A stretch of 64,000 bases of DNA from Candidatus Soleaferrea massiliensis AP7 (GCF_000820765.1 NZ_CCYH01000043.1:1-64000); one strand, 5' to 3'. Numbered from the stretch's first letter, positions 46,679-54,944 are shown. Translations and numbers: made by a program. The notes: a model not told the origin generated them from the letters alone.

Positions 46679-46776
46679 GATGCGGAATCCGCCCTCTACA
46701 GGCGGGATACCCCGGGCTGTCCGCTGCGCATGGGTGGTTCCTAGGTGCGCACAGCGGTGGTCCCGATTTCCGCATC
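46679..46776 (+). ncRNA. Candidate structured RNA (three-way junction) upstream of the glycosyltransferase gene
   Basis: A 9-bp closing stem, GATGCGGAA (46679-46687) with TTCCGCATC (46768-46776), encloses two hairpins: CCGCC(N7)GGCGG at 46689-46705, and a longer one with CGGG/CCCG (46713-46716, 46762-46765), CCGCTG/CAGCGG and CGCA/TGCG. A TATAAT at 46653-46658 (poor -35) would start a transcript just upstream. It ends about 70 bases before the gene's ATG. I could not match it to a known riboswitch, SRP RNA, 6S RNA or T-box. Confidence 0.45.
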
Positions 46777-46846
46777 CGGATACCGATGCTTCCGAAACAG
46801 ACGGCGAACCCGAACAAAATATTGAAAGTTGATGGAGGCGTAATAC

Positions 46847-48013
46847 ATGCGTGTCAGTATCAATATGCTCTCCAAGGCGGATATGACAAAAGGCCACGGC
46901 GTGCTGTCCGCTTACGAGGAGCAGGTAGGACTGGTTAAAAACAAGCTTCAGGATAAATACTCGATCTATGAAGACAAAATGATGTTTGCAAACATCACCC
47001 ATTACCATACATTGAATCTGGAATACTTCCTGTCCATCCCGTTTGTGAGCTTTTCGGGCGCGACGGTCGGCTATGTCCACTTCACGCCGGAAACGGTCGA
47101 GCGCAGCCTCAAGCTGCCCAAACTCTTCCGCAAGGCCTTCTACGGCTACATGATTGAATTCTACAAGCAGATGGATTTCCTCGTCACGGTGAATCCCTAT
47201 TTCATCGGCATCCTGGAAAAGTACGGTATTCCGCGCGAGAAGGTCACCTACATTCCGAATTTTGTGTCGGATGAGGCGTTCTTCCCGCTCGAACACGAAC
47301 AGAAAAGGCTGATCCGGATGCAGTACGGTATCCCGGAGGACAAATTCGTCGTCATGTGCGCCGGACAGCTGCAGACCCGCAAGGGCGTCTTCGATTTTGT
47401 CGAGATTGCAAAGCGTATGCCGGATGTGCAGTTCATCTGGGCCGGCGGTTTTTCGTTCGGCAAGATGAGCGAGGGCTATAAGGAAATCCAGGCCATCTAT
47501 GACAACCCGCCCGCGAACCTCAAGTTTCTGGGCATTGTGGACCGCGACTACATGAACGACCTGTACAACATGTCCGATGTGATGTTCCTGCCGTCGTTTG
47601 AGGAGCTGTTCCCGATGACGGTGCTCGAGGCGATGAACTGCCGCACACCGATCCTGCTGCGGGATCTGGACATCTACCCGGATATCCTGTTCGACTTCTA
47701 TCTGAAGGGAGAGGACAACGACGCGTTCGCCGCGCTGCTCTCCAGGCTGCGGGATGATCCGGAATTCTACGAAAAGGCCTGCCAGATGGCCTACAACGGT
47801 CATCTCTTCTATTCAGAGGAAAACGTATCCAAGATGTGGGACGACTTTTACGCCAAGGTTTACGACTATGTGGAAAAGTGCGACATGCTGCCCAAGCATC
47901 CGAAGGAAAAGAAGTGCCGCAGCCACTCAATGAAGAAACACGGCAAGAAGGTCACGCCGAAGATTAAATTGAAATCGAAGAAAGGATACGCCCGCTTTGA
48001 AGAAAAAAAGTAA
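46847..48013 (+). CDS. GT4 family glycosyltransferase, probably for membrane glycolipids
   Basis: A 388-residue GT-B enzyme. The N-terminal half begins MRVSINMLSKADMTKGHGV; the C-terminal half has CAGQLQTRKGVFDFVEIAKR and the donor-site motif SFEELFPMTVLEAMNC with the two Glu seven residues apart, typical of GT4 retaining transferases. It resembles Firmicutes glycosyltransferases that add a second sugar to diacylglycerol. The downstream gene, a flippase-like protein, overlaps it by 17 bases and supports a role in glycolipid or lipoteichoic anchor synthesis. The tail is Lys-rich, suited to membrane binding. Donor and acceptor are inferred. Confidence 0.85.
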   Translation: MRVSINMLSKADMTKGHGVLSAYEEQVGLVKNKLQDKYSIYEDKMMFANITHYHTLNLEYFLSIPFVSFSGATVGYVHFTPETVERSLKLPKLFRKAFYGYMIEFYKQMDFLVTVNPYFIGILEKYGIPREKVTYIPNFVSDEAFFPLEHEQKRLIRMQYGIPEDKFVVMCAGQLQTRKGVFDFVEIAKRMPDVQFIWAGGFSFGKMSEGYKEIQAIYDNPPANLKFLGIVDRDYMNDLYNMSDVMFLPSFEELFPMTVLEAMNCRTPILLRDLDIYPDILFDFYLKGEDNDAFAALLSRLRDDPEFYEKACQMAYNGHLFYSEENVSKMWDDFYAKVYDYVEKCDMLPKHPKEKKCRSHSMKKHGKKVTPKIKLKSKKGYARFEEKK

Positions 48014-49064
48014 TATTCTCAATTTTGTCGTCTGCGGGCTGGCGCTCATCGCGCTGCTGGTCTATATGATCTGCGTGGACGGACTCGACAACCTGCTCAA
48101 GGTCGCGGGGATGATTCAGCCGCTCTGGATCCTTCTGGGACTGCTGTGCATGGTGATCTACTGGGCACTGGAAGCCGGCATCCTGCACATGTTTATCGGC
48201 AAGCTGGACCGCAAGGTCAAATTCGGGGAGACGCTGCGCGTCTCGATGATCGGCCAGCTGTTCAACTGCGTCACGCCGTTTGCAAGCGGCGGCCAGCCAA
48301 TCCAGGCATACTACCTGACCAAGTACGGTATGAACCTCGGCGGCGCCATCACAGCGCTGCTGTCCAAATTTATCGTCTATCAGTCGGTGCTGACGCTGTT
48401 TTCGGCGGTGGTGCTGATCTTTAAATTCAATTCGTTTAACAGCGAAATTTCAGGCTTCAAGTTTTTGACGCTGATCGGCTTTATCGTCAATCTTGCCGTC
48501 ATCCTGTTTCTGATCTCCATCGCGTTCTTTGAAAAGACGCTCAAAAAGGCGTCGCGCGGGATTGTGCGGTTCCTTGGCAAAATCCACATCCTCAAGAACC
48601 CCGATAAAACGATCAAGCACATCTTCAAGGACATCGAGGAATTCCACGACGGTATGAAGTTTATGGGCAGGAACGTCAAGACGCTGGTCTTTTCGGCGCT
48701 GCTGTCTCTGGTCCAGCTGACCGTGTTCTTCTCGGTCGCCTATGTGGTGTACCGCAGCTTCGGCCTGCATGATCCGAGCGCCGATATGTTCAGCCTGATC
48801 AGCGCGCAGGCCTTTGTGCTGATGATCTCCTCGTTTATGCCGCTGCCCGGCGCGGTCGGCGCGGCGGAGGGAAGCTTCTTCCTGTTCTTCAGCATCTTCT
48901 TCCCGTCCAACGTGATCAACTTCGGCATCCTGGTCTGGCGGCTTCTGACCTTCTACCTGCCGATCGTGGTCGGCATGCTGTTCATGAGCTCCAACCGGCG
49001 CGACCTGATCGCACCGCCGGAGGTCGATCTTCTGGAAGATGCCGGCGGCCCCCCGGCGGCCTGA
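47997..49064 (+). CDS. Lysylphosphatidylglycerol-synthase-type flippase domain protein (UPF0104/YbhN)
   Basis: A 355-residue membrane protein with about eight helices and no soluble catalytic domain, of the family related to the flippase half of MprF. VTPFASGGQPIQAYYLTKYG and MPLPGAVGAAEGSFFLFF are the family's two conserved blocks. The start is a TTG inside the preceding gene with AAAGGA upstream, and the genes overlap by 17 bases, so translation is coupled. The likely role is moving a lipid, perhaps the glycolipid made by the adjacent transferase, across the membrane. Confidence 0.82.
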   Translation: MKKKSNILNFVVCGLALIALLVYMICVDGLDNLLKVAGMIQPLWILLGLLCMVIYWALEAGILHMFIGKLDRKVKFGETLRVSMIGQLFNCVTPFASGGQPIQAYYLTKYGMNLGGAITALLSKFIVYQSVLTLFSAVVLIFKFNSFNSEISGFKFLTLIGFIVNLAVILFLISIAFFEKTLKKASRGIVRFLGKIHILKNPDKTIKHIFKDIEEFHDGMKFMGRNVKTLVFSALLSLVQLTVFFSVAYVVYRSFGLHDPSADMFSLISAQAFVLMISSFMPLPGAVGAAEGSFFLFFSIFFPSNVINFGILVWRLLTFYLPIVVGMLFMSSNRRDLIAPPEVDLLEDAGGPPAA

Positions 49065-49177
49065 TGCCAGGTTCTGTTTTATAAATCAGCGGAACATCCG
49101 TTTTACTGCGGACGGAAAAACATCACACGGCGGAGGACAGCCCCCGCCTCTATGTAAAAGGAGTCGATAGCACTGCC

Positions 49178-49966
49178 ATGGTAATCGATTTTCACACACA
49201 CATCTTTGCCGACAACATTGCAAAACGCGCGATCCCGACCATCGAAGAGAAGGGCAGCATCAAAGCGGTGCTCGACGGCACCAAGCCCCGGCTGTTAGCA
49301 TCTATGGAGGAGGCCGGCATCGACAAAAGCGTCGTGCTGCCGATCGCCACCAAGCCGGGACAAACCCGAACGATCAACGAGTGGGCCGCAAGGGAGCAGG
49401 ACGACAAAACGATCTTCTTCGGCACGCTGCATCCGGACAATGAGGATTATAAGGAGCACATCCGGTTCATCGCCGAGCAGGGCTTCAAAGGCGTCAAGCT
49501 GCATCCGGATTATCAGGATTTCTTTGTCGACGACGAGCGCATGTATCCGATCTACTATGAAATCCTGTCGGCCGGTCTGATGCTCATGTTCCACGCCGGC
49601 CTGGACGTCGGATACAACCCGCCGTACCACTGTGTGCCGAAACGGCTGCGCACCGTGCTGGACACCATGCAGGGCGGCGTGATCATCGCGGCACATCTGG
49701 GCGGCCAGTCGATGTGGCATGAGGTCGAAAAATATCTGGTCGGCCGAAATGTCTACTTTGACACCTCGATGGGCCTGTGCTTCTACCCTGTCGAACAGTT
49801 TGAACGGATTGTCAACAATCACAACGCCAAGATGATCCTGTTCGGCACCGACAGCCCCTGGGACAATCAGGCCGAGGAACTCCAGCGCATGCGGGAAACC
49901 GGACTCACCCCCGAACAGTTGGACTGCATCCTTTATAAAAATGCCGAACGGCTCCTGAGCCTTTAG
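49178..49966 (+). CDS. Amidohydrolase family protein (amidohydrolase 2 type)
   Basis: A 262-residue TIM-barrel hydrolase. Metal-ligand candidates are visible: DFHTHIF near residue 4, KLHPDYQDF near 106, the His in MFHAGLD, the His in IIAAHLGGQ and the Asp in LFGTDSPW. This is the arrangement of the amidohydrolase 2 / decarboxylase-like group; the substrate cannot be told. The ATG is about 14 bases from AAGGAG, longer than usual. It lies 113 bases after the flippase gene and probably shares its transcript. Confidence 0.8.
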   Translation: MVIDFHTHIFADNIAKRAIPTIEEKGSIKAVLDGTKPRLLASMEEAGIDKSVVLPIATKPGQTRTINEWAAREQDDKTIFFGTLHPDNEDYKEHIRFIAEQGFKGVKLHPDYQDFFVDDERMYPIYYEILSAGLMLMFHAGLDVGYNPPYHCVPKRLRTVLDTMQGGVIIAAHLGGQSMWHEVEKYLVGRNVYFDTSMGLCFYPVEQFERIVNNHNAKMILFGTDSPWDNQAEELQRMRETGLTPEQLDCILYKNAERLLSL

Positions 49967-49980
49967 CTGTTCACAGTATA

Positions 49981-50034
49981 AAAGACAAGCGAACTGCCGT
50001 CTCTTTAAGGAGAAACGGTGGTTCGCTTGTCTTT
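49981..50034. terminator. Bidirectional terminator between the amidohydrolase and anti-sigma genes
   Basis: AAAGACAAGCGAAC pairs with GTTCGCTTGTCTTT, and the inner CCGT with ACGG, forming a long stem that would serve both converging units. Confidence 0.85.
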
Positions 50035-50129
50035 GTATCTAGGGGGTTTTGACTCTGCGTCTGCACAAGGCAGTTCAGAGGATTGGCGGGCTTATGGTGT
50101 GTTGTCCGCAGGGACAGCGACCGCAAAGA

Positions 50130-51143
50130 TTATGGAAACTCAACAGTGGTTCCAAACACATTTACTGAGACTACATCTTGGGGATTGATGGTCTCCAACC
50201 CCTGGATGTCGATGCTTCGGCTGTCCTCATACGTGTACAATCCTACATAGCCTGCTCCGCTGTCCAGTTTACACGGGATGGAACGGCCGTCTGACAGCTG
50301 TACGGTGATTTCCCCTTGCACAGGGATGTTTCCCTCCTTCACTCTGACTATGACGAATGCGGGCATGACCGCGACGCGTGTCACCACACCACACTTTGTC
50401 GTCAAATCAAGCTCTTTCTCCAGCACTTCTGATTTTGGGTCATACTGGAAGGAAACCTCGCAGAACGGCTCCGGCTGTATAGGCTCTGTTTGATCCGTCT
50501 GAGCTTGGTCCGGTGTGCTTGTCTGGGATTCCCTGCTGGCCTTCAGGGTAAAGCTTGAGCCGATCGGAGATGCAGGCAGGTCATCCGGGTGCGCCATGTC
50601 GAGCGCATAGCACAGGAACACCGCCGTTCCCGCCTCCCAGTCCATCGTCATCAGCTCTATGGCTGTGCCTCTTCCACTTACATTGCGTCCCGATTGATCC
50701 GAATATAAGTTGAAAGAAATCCCACCCAAGTAACTGCGCATCTCTTCTTCAGATCGGAACCCTCCGTCCTTCTGGATACTGTAGGTTACAAATGCCGCAT
50801 CGCTTGAGAAACAGGAATCCAGCACCGTCATGGTAAAGTCCCCCACCTTCGACTGCTGGCGGACCGGCATCAGGAAATGGGCAAACTTCTCACTGAAGAC
50901 CGCGATGATATCATTGACCGCGGGTATCGTTGCGCCCAGCGCGGTAATCGGAACCGCGATGCTCAGCAGCACCGCCGCCGCGATCAGAATTGGCCGGTAC
51001 GCCCTGCGCCTGCGTTCCCTGATGGGTACGCAGGGCTTTTCATCCTGCTCACAGGCCTTTAGAATCTGTCTTTTCAGATCGTCATGAACGGCAACCGTTT
51101 TGAGTGCATGGTCAAGCTGCCGCTTCATCTCATTATTCTCCAT
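50130..51143 (-). CDS. Membrane anti-sigma factor-like protein (DUF4179 type)
   Basis: A 337-residue protein with a short N-terminal cytoplasmic region (HALKTVAVHDDLKRQILKAC), a basic stretch RERRRRAYR, one membrane helix near residues 50-72, and an extracytoplasmic beta-rich domain of about 260 residues. The domain (FTMTVLDSCFSSDAAFVTYS) resembles DUF4179 sensors of Firmicutes anti-sigma proteins. It overlaps the upstream ECF sigma gene by 11 bases, the usual arrangement for a sigma/anti-sigma pair. The signal sensed is not known. Confidence 0.8.
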   Translation of the reverse strand: MENNEMKRQLDHALKTVAVHDDLKRQILKACEQDEKPCVPIRERRRRAYRPILIAAAVLLSIAVPITALGATIPAVNDIIAVFSEKFAHFLMPVRQQSKVGDFTMTVLDSCFSSDAAFVTYSIQKDGGFRSEEEMRSYLGGISFNLYSDQSGRNVSGRGTAIELMTMDWEAGTAVFLCYALDMAHPDDLPASPIGSSFTLKASRESQTSTPDQAQTDQTEPIQPEPFCEVSFQYDPKSEVLEKELDLTTKCGVVTRVAVMPAFVIVRVKEGNIPVQGEITVQLSDGRSIPCKLDSGAGYVGLYTYEDSRSIDIQGLETINPQDVVSVNVFGTTVEFP

Positions 51144-51645
51144 AGTACCAACCTCCCAGTCTTTCTCTCAGCGCTTTTCGCGCGCGTTTCATGCGGACAG
51201 AGATGGTGGACACCGGGGCATCCAGGATATCTGCAATCTCCCTGACGCAGAAGCCCTGATAGTAGTACAGCAGGACGACCTCCCGATGTTTCGGAGACAG
51301 TGACATGATGGCCCGCAGCAGGGTGTCGTCGCCGGACGGCTCCTCCTGCCCAGGAAGAACGGCTTCCTCCAAGGGAAGCTCCTCCCGCTGCTTCTTCATG
51401 GAGCCGCGCAGCATATTCTTGCACACATTGCAGGCGATGCTGGTCAGCCAGGTCTTTTCGCTGCTTTCCCTTTTAAAATGACCGTATCCGCGGTAAGCGC
51501 GCAGAAAGGTTTCCTGCAGCGCATCCTCGGCCAGCTGCAAATCCTTCAGGTACAGATAGCAGACCCTCAGCAGGATATCCCCATAGGCGTCCATCAGCCT
51601 TTCCATCTCTGCCGCGCCAATTTGAAGTTCTTGTTCGATGATCAT
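51133..51645 (-). CDS. ECF-family RNA polymerase sigma factor
   Basis: A 170-residue group 4 sigma factor with only regions 2 and 4. Region 2 runs through LYLKDLQLAEDALQETFLRA (about 32-51) and YGHFKRESSEKTWLTSIACN; region 4 has SPKHREVVLLYYYQGFCVRE and IADILDAPVSTISVRMKRAR, the helix-turn-helix. The start at 51645 has GGGAGG only two bases away; an internal Met is possible but the region 2 alignment favours the longer form. A candidate autoregulated promoter lies just upstream. Confidence 0.9.
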   Translation of the reverse strand: MIIEQELQIGAAEMERLMDAYGDILLRVCYLYLKDLQLAEDALQETFLRAYRGYGHFKRESSEKTWLTSIACNVCKNMLRGSMKKQREELPLEEAVLPGQEEPSGDDTLLRAIMSLSPKHREVVLLYYYQGFCVREIADILDAPVSTISVRMKRARKALRERLGGWYYGE

Positions 51646-51665
51646 CGCCTCCCTTCATCTTATTG

Positions 51666-51692
51666 GACACATCACAACCCCATAATGTTTCA
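51666..51692 (-). promoter_or_regulatory. Candidate ECF-type promoter of the sigma operon
   Basis: On the minus strand TGAAAC (51687-51692) and TGTC (51666-51669) are separated by 17 bases, near the TGAAAC-N16-CGTC form of Bacillus ECF promoters, and about 20 bases before the sigma start. This suggests autoregulation. Confidence 0.4.
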
Positions 51693-51879
51693 TCTTCTCT
51701 GATTTTTCTTCAAACTATCCGATGTTTTTTCCTGTACCCGAATCCGGACGCGGGTGTGCAGCGATCAGTACGCATGAAATCTGACAGAACGCGGCGGCAT
51801 TGGCTCCGGAATGGCACAAAAAGCGCCCTCTTGGTAAGGATGTTGAGGAGCAGAAGGCAAACCTGGCATAAGGTGAAAG

Positions 51880-51909
51880 AAAAACAGACGGAAAATTCCG
51901 TCTGTTTTT
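51880..51909. terminator. Strong stem-loop with T-runs, no obvious gene upstream
   Basis: AAAAACAGACGGAA pairs with TTCCGTCTGTTTTT, followed on the plus strand by CTTTCTGTTTTT. Both flanks of the 51646-52255 gap lack a convincing gene, so its target is uncertain. An open frame to 52055 (ending TLDFVKNRRVNGYARDTRS) reads like protein but has no start. Confidence 0.7.
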
Positions 51910-52255
51910 CTTTCTGTTTTTAATATCATACAGTAATTGACATTACGCTGACAAGAAATTTTTTTCGTGGAGCGAACAAAGGCAGCTACGATTACACGCT
52001 CGACTTTGTAAAAAATCGACGGGTAAACGGATATGCCAGAGACACCCGGAGTTGAAAATTTGCCTTTGAAACCGGTAAAACGCCCTGAGAAACGTCTGAA
52101 TCCAAAAGATCGTTATTTGTCATAATCGTTTTTATTTTTTTATGCTTATAAATTAAATAGGGCAGAATAAGAATTCTGCATAATACAAATAGAATTGCAT
52201 AAAGAATTTTAAAGGGAAATACAATAAATCTAAATTTATGCAGATAAGCATATTT

Positions 52256-52390
52256 TCATTCCATCAAAATAACATGAGTCCATTTACCGCACCCTTCACA
52301 TAAATCCAAATCCTTAGAAATAATGAATTTTTGTGGTGGATCGTTTGTTCCGTTCAATTCGTTCCAGCATTTTAAGCAAAATTCTGCCAC
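52256..52390 (-). CDS. 44-residue zinc-ribbon protein with CxxC pairs
   Basis: A small gene translated by hand. It begins with GTG (52390), six bases after AGAGGTG, and encodes MAEFCLKCWNELNGTNDPPQ, continuing through LDLCEGCGKWTHVIL and ending LME. Two CxxC pairs (FCLKCW and LCEGCG) about 29 residues apart would hold one zinc ion. Short proteins of this form, beginning MAEFC and ending just after the second pair, are widespread in Clostridia next to XRE regulators in my recollection; their function is not established. It is divergent from the regulator at 52491 and has its own promoter with an operator over its start. Confidence 0.8.
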   Translation of the reverse strand: MAEFCLKCWNELNGTNDPPQKFIISKDLDLCEGCGKWTHVILME

Positions 52391-52414
52391 ATTCTTCACC
52401 TCTCAATATTACAC

Positions 52415-52430
52415 ACCAACAATTGTTGGT
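52415..52430. promoter_or_regulatory. Palindromic operator at the start of the zinc-ribbon transcript
   Basis: ACCAACAATTGTTGGT is a perfect 16-bp palindrome just downstream of the predicted transcription start of the 52256 gene. A related half-symmetric site, AACAATTGTAGG, lies at 52470-52481 just upstream of that gene's -35. The two ACAATTGT cores are 52 bases apart centre to centre. Probable binding sites for the divergent XRE repressor. Confidence 0.65.
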
Positions 52431-52439
52431 ATATTCTTT

Positions 52440-52468
52440 ATTCTAACTCCCTATACTTGTTATGTCAA
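52440..52468 (-). promoter_or_regulatory. Promoter of the zinc-ribbon gene between two operators
   Basis: On the minus strand TTGACA (52463-52468) and TAGAAT (52440-52445) are separated by 17 bases. On the plus strand TATACT (52452-52457) is the best -10 for the XRE gene, so the two promoters interleave. Confidence 0.65.
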
Positions 52469-52490
52469 GAACAATTGTAGGTGATAGAAT

Positions 52491-52715
52491 ATGAGAGATG
52501 TTTTGGCAAAACGTCTAAAACAATGCAGAAAAGAAAAAGGATACACGCAGCGTGAAGTTGCGATATATTGCGATATTACCGAAAAGACATATCAAAATTA
52601 TGAGTTAATGACACGAGAACCCAAATTGGATGTTCTGCTAAAAATTGCAGACGTCTTTCATGTTTCGTTAGATTATCTTGTGGGAAGAACAGATAAAAGA
52701 CAAGTTAACAAATAG
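52491..52715 (+). CDS. XRE-family helix-turn-helix regulator
   Basis: A 74-residue protein made only of a Cro/C1 type HTH. VLAKRLKQCRKEKGYTQREV, AIYCDITEKTYQNYEL and LLKIADVFHVSLDYLVGRTD are the classic helices 1-2, recognition helix and C-terminal helix. It has no dimerisation or ligand domain. AGGTGATAGAAT precedes the ATG, and the second operator-like site overlaps this region, so it probably represses itself and the divergent zinc-ribbon gene. Confidence 0.9.
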   Translation: MRDVLAKRLKQCRKEKGYTQREVAIYCDITEKTYQNYELMTREPKLDVLLKIADVFHVSLDYLVGRTDKRQVNK

Positions 52716-52759
52716 AAAGCTTCTTCTATAATTTGAAAATGATAAGCATTTGGCGAAGC

Positions 52760-52793
52760 AAGGCGTCATCGTTTGAATAAACGATGACGCCTT
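52760..52793. terminator. Stem-loop between the XRE gene and argF
   Basis: AAGGCGTCATCGTTT and AAACGATGACGCCTT pair perfectly around GAAT between the converging ends of the XRE and argF genes. T-runs are weak. Confidence 0.7.
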
Positions 52794-52834
52794 AAACATC
52801 CTTATGGAACCGGAGCCTTATGATGTTCGTTTTA

Positions 52835-53749
52835 TTATTGTGCGCCGCCGAGCAGCTTGACCAGTACAGCCTTCTGCGCATGCAGGCGGTTTTCGGCCTC
52901 ATCGAAGATCTCATCCGCGTGCGCTTCGAACACTTCGGCGGTGATTTCCTCTTCACGATGCGCCGGCAGGCAGTGCAGCACCATGCACTCCTTGTTTGCG
53001 ACGCTCAGCAGCTGTTTATTGACCTGGAAGCCCTGGAACGCCTTCGCGCGCTTCTCGCGCTCGCCCTCCTGGCCCATCGACGCCCAGACGTCGGTGATGA
53101 TGACGTCCGCGTCCTTCGCCGCCTCCATGCAGTCGTCGGTCAGGCGGAACAGGCCGCCGCACTTCTCCGCAAAATCCAGCACCTGCGCATCCGGCTGATA
53201 GTCCTTCGGCGTCGCCGCACAAACGGTCATATCCACCTTGAGGCCGCCGACAATCAGGGAATTGGCCATGTTGTTGCCGTCGCCGATGTAGCACATCTTG
53301 AGCCCGCTCAGGTTTCCCTTGTGCTCGCGGATGGTCATCAGATCGGCCAGCACCTGGCAGGGATGCGCGAAGTCGGTCAGCCCATTGATGATCGGGATAC
53401 TGCCGTATTCGGCCAGATCCTCGACCTCCTTCTGGGCAAAGGTGCGGATCATGATGCCGTCGCAGTACCTCGACAGCACGCGGGCGGTATCCTGCACCGG
53501 CTCGCCGCGTCCGATCTGCAATTCGGATGCGCTCAGGAACAGCGCATGGCCGCCGAGCTGGTACATGCCGGTCTCAAACGAGACGCGGGTGCGGGTGGAC
53601 GCCTTCTGAAAGATCATGGCAAGCGTCTTGCCGTACAGGTGCCGGTGGCGGATGCCGTGTTTCTGTTCATATTTGAGCTGGTCGCCGAGGTTCAGGATCT
53701 CCATAATGTCCTGCTTGGACAGATCCAGCATCTTTAAAAGATGTTTCAT
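52835..53749 (-). CDS. argF: Ornithine carbamoyltransferase
   Basis: A 304-residue OTC: ornithine + carbamoyl phosphate gives citrulline. Carbamoyl-phosphate loop FQKASTRTRVSFETG (about 50-64), the HPCQVLAD motif near 130 that distinguishes OTC, and the catalytic HCLPAHR near 265 are all present. TGGAGGG precedes the ATG. It is the last gene of the argJBDF segment, 19 bases after argD. No carAB for its carbamoyl phosphate is in the window. Confidence 0.97.
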   Translation of the reverse strand: MKHLLKMLDLSKQDIMEILNLGDQLKYEQKHGIRHRHLYGKTLAMIFQKASTRTRVSFETGMYQLGGHALFLSASELQIGRGEPVQDTARVLSRYCDGIMIRTFAQKEVEDLAEYGSIPIINGLTDFAHPCQVLADLMTIREHKGNLSGLKMCYIGDGNNMANSLIVGGLKVDMTVCAATPKDYQPDAQVLDFAEKCGGLFRLTDDCMEAAKDADVIITDVWASMGQEGEREKRAKAFQGFQVNKQLLSVANKECMVLHCLPAHREEEITAEVFEAHADEIFDEAENRLHAQKAVLVKLLGGAQ

Positions 53750-53768
53750 CGCTACTTCCCTCCATTAG

Positions 53769-54944
53769 TCAGCATTGTTCCAATACCTGTTGTAATATGG
53801 TAAGACCGTTCTCGATTTCTTCATCCGTGATGGTCAGCGGCGGTAAAAACCGCAGCTTGGTCTTTGCCGTCAGCACAATCAGTCCGTTTTCCAGGCACTT
53901 CTTCGCGATCTCTCCGGCTTTCACACTGTCGTCCAGCCGGATGCCCATCATCATGCCCTTGCCGTCCACGCCTTCCACATGCTTCATCCGCATGACCAGC
54001 GACCGGATCTTCTCGCCCTTGCGCAGAACCTCCTTCAGGAACGCTTCGTCGATCCTTTCCAGCACCGCCAGCGCGCCGCTGCAGACGACCGGGTTCCCGC
54101 CGAAGGTGGTCGCGTGATCCGTGAAGGTGAAGACGTCGCTCTTTTCCCCCGTCAGCACCGCACCGATCGGCAGTCCGCCGCCCAGTCCCTTTGCCAGCGT
54201 CACGATGTCTGGTTTCAGGCCGTAATGCTCACAGCAAAGCAGCTTGCCGGTGCGGCCGATGCCGGTCTGTACCTCGTCGATGATCAAAAGCAGGTCGTTT
54301 TCCTGGCAGAACGCCGCGGCCTGGTCGACAAATTCCTTCTCCAGCGGAATCACGCCGCCCTCGCCCTGGATCAGCTCCATCATGACCGCGCAGGTTGTCT
54401 CATCCACAGCCGCCTTAAGTCCCGCAAAATCATTTGCCGGCGCATAGCGGAACCCTTCGGTAAACGGATAGAAGTACTGATGAAAGAAATCCTGTCCGGT
54501 GGCGGCCAGCGTCGTCACGGTGCGTCCGTGAAAGGACTGCTTGAGCGTCACGATGCCGGTGCGCTGCCTTCCATACTTCTGCTCGCTGTACTTGCGCGCG
54601 AGCTTGATGGCGCCTTCGTTTGCCTCCGCGCCCGAATTCGCATAGAAGACCCGCTTCATGCCGGTGCGGCCGCAGAGCTGTTCAGCCAGCTTTGCCTGCG
54701 GCTCGGTCATATACAGATTGGATGTGTGCGCAAGCTTTCCAAGCTGGGCAGTCACCGCGGCGGTCCACTCTTTGTCGCAGAAGCCGAGCGAATTGACGCC
54801 GATGCCGCTGCCAAAATCGATATATGCTTTGCCGTCCAGATCCCAGCAGATCGCGTTCCGGCCGCAGTCGATGCTGACATCACTGCGCGCATAGGTATTC
54901 ATGACATAGGTCTGGTCCAGCTTTTTAAGTTCTTCATGTTTCAT
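53769..54944 (-). CDS. argD: Acetylornithine aminotransferase
   Basis: A 391-residue PLP enzyme of aminotransferase class III that converts N-acetylglutamate semialdehyde to N-acetylornithine. Signature pieces: SGAEANEGAIKLARKYS, ELIQGEGGVIPLEKEF, IIDEVQTGIGRTGKLLCCEH and the PLP-lysine in TLAKGLGGGLPIGAVLTG. The start at 54944 follows GAGGAGG with eight bases; a GTG at 54956 inside the Shine-Dalgarno is unlikely. Confidence 0.97.
   Translation of the reverse strand: MKHEELKKLDQTYVMNTYARSDVSIDCGRNAICWDLDGKAYIDFGSGIGVNSLGFCDKEWTAAVTAQLGKLAHTSNLYMTEPQAKLAEQLCGRTGMKRVFYANSGAEANEGAIKLARKYSEQKYGRQRTGIVTLKQSFHGRTVTTLAATGQDFFHQYFYPFTEGFRYAPANDFAGLKAAVDETTCAVMMELIQGEGGVIPLEKEFVDQAAAFCQENDLLLIIDEVQTGIGRTGKLLCCEHYGLKPDIVTLAKGLGGGLPIGAVLTGEKSDVFTFTDHATTFGGNPVVCSGALAVLERIDEAFLKEVLRKGEKIRSLVMRMKHVEGVDGKGMMMGIRLDDSVKAGEIAKKCLENGLIVLTAKTKLRFLPPLTITDEEIENGLTILQQVLEQC

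Noticed and set aside
46679-46776. Small SRP RNA, 6S RNA or tRNA-like gene
   Set aside because: The GGAAGGAAGCAGCC loop of SRP RNA, the long central bubble of 6S and tRNA arms are all missing.
51924-52055. Frame ending TLDFVKNRRVNGYARDTRS
   Set aside because: Protein-like but has no start codon or ribosome binding site; at most a gene remnant.
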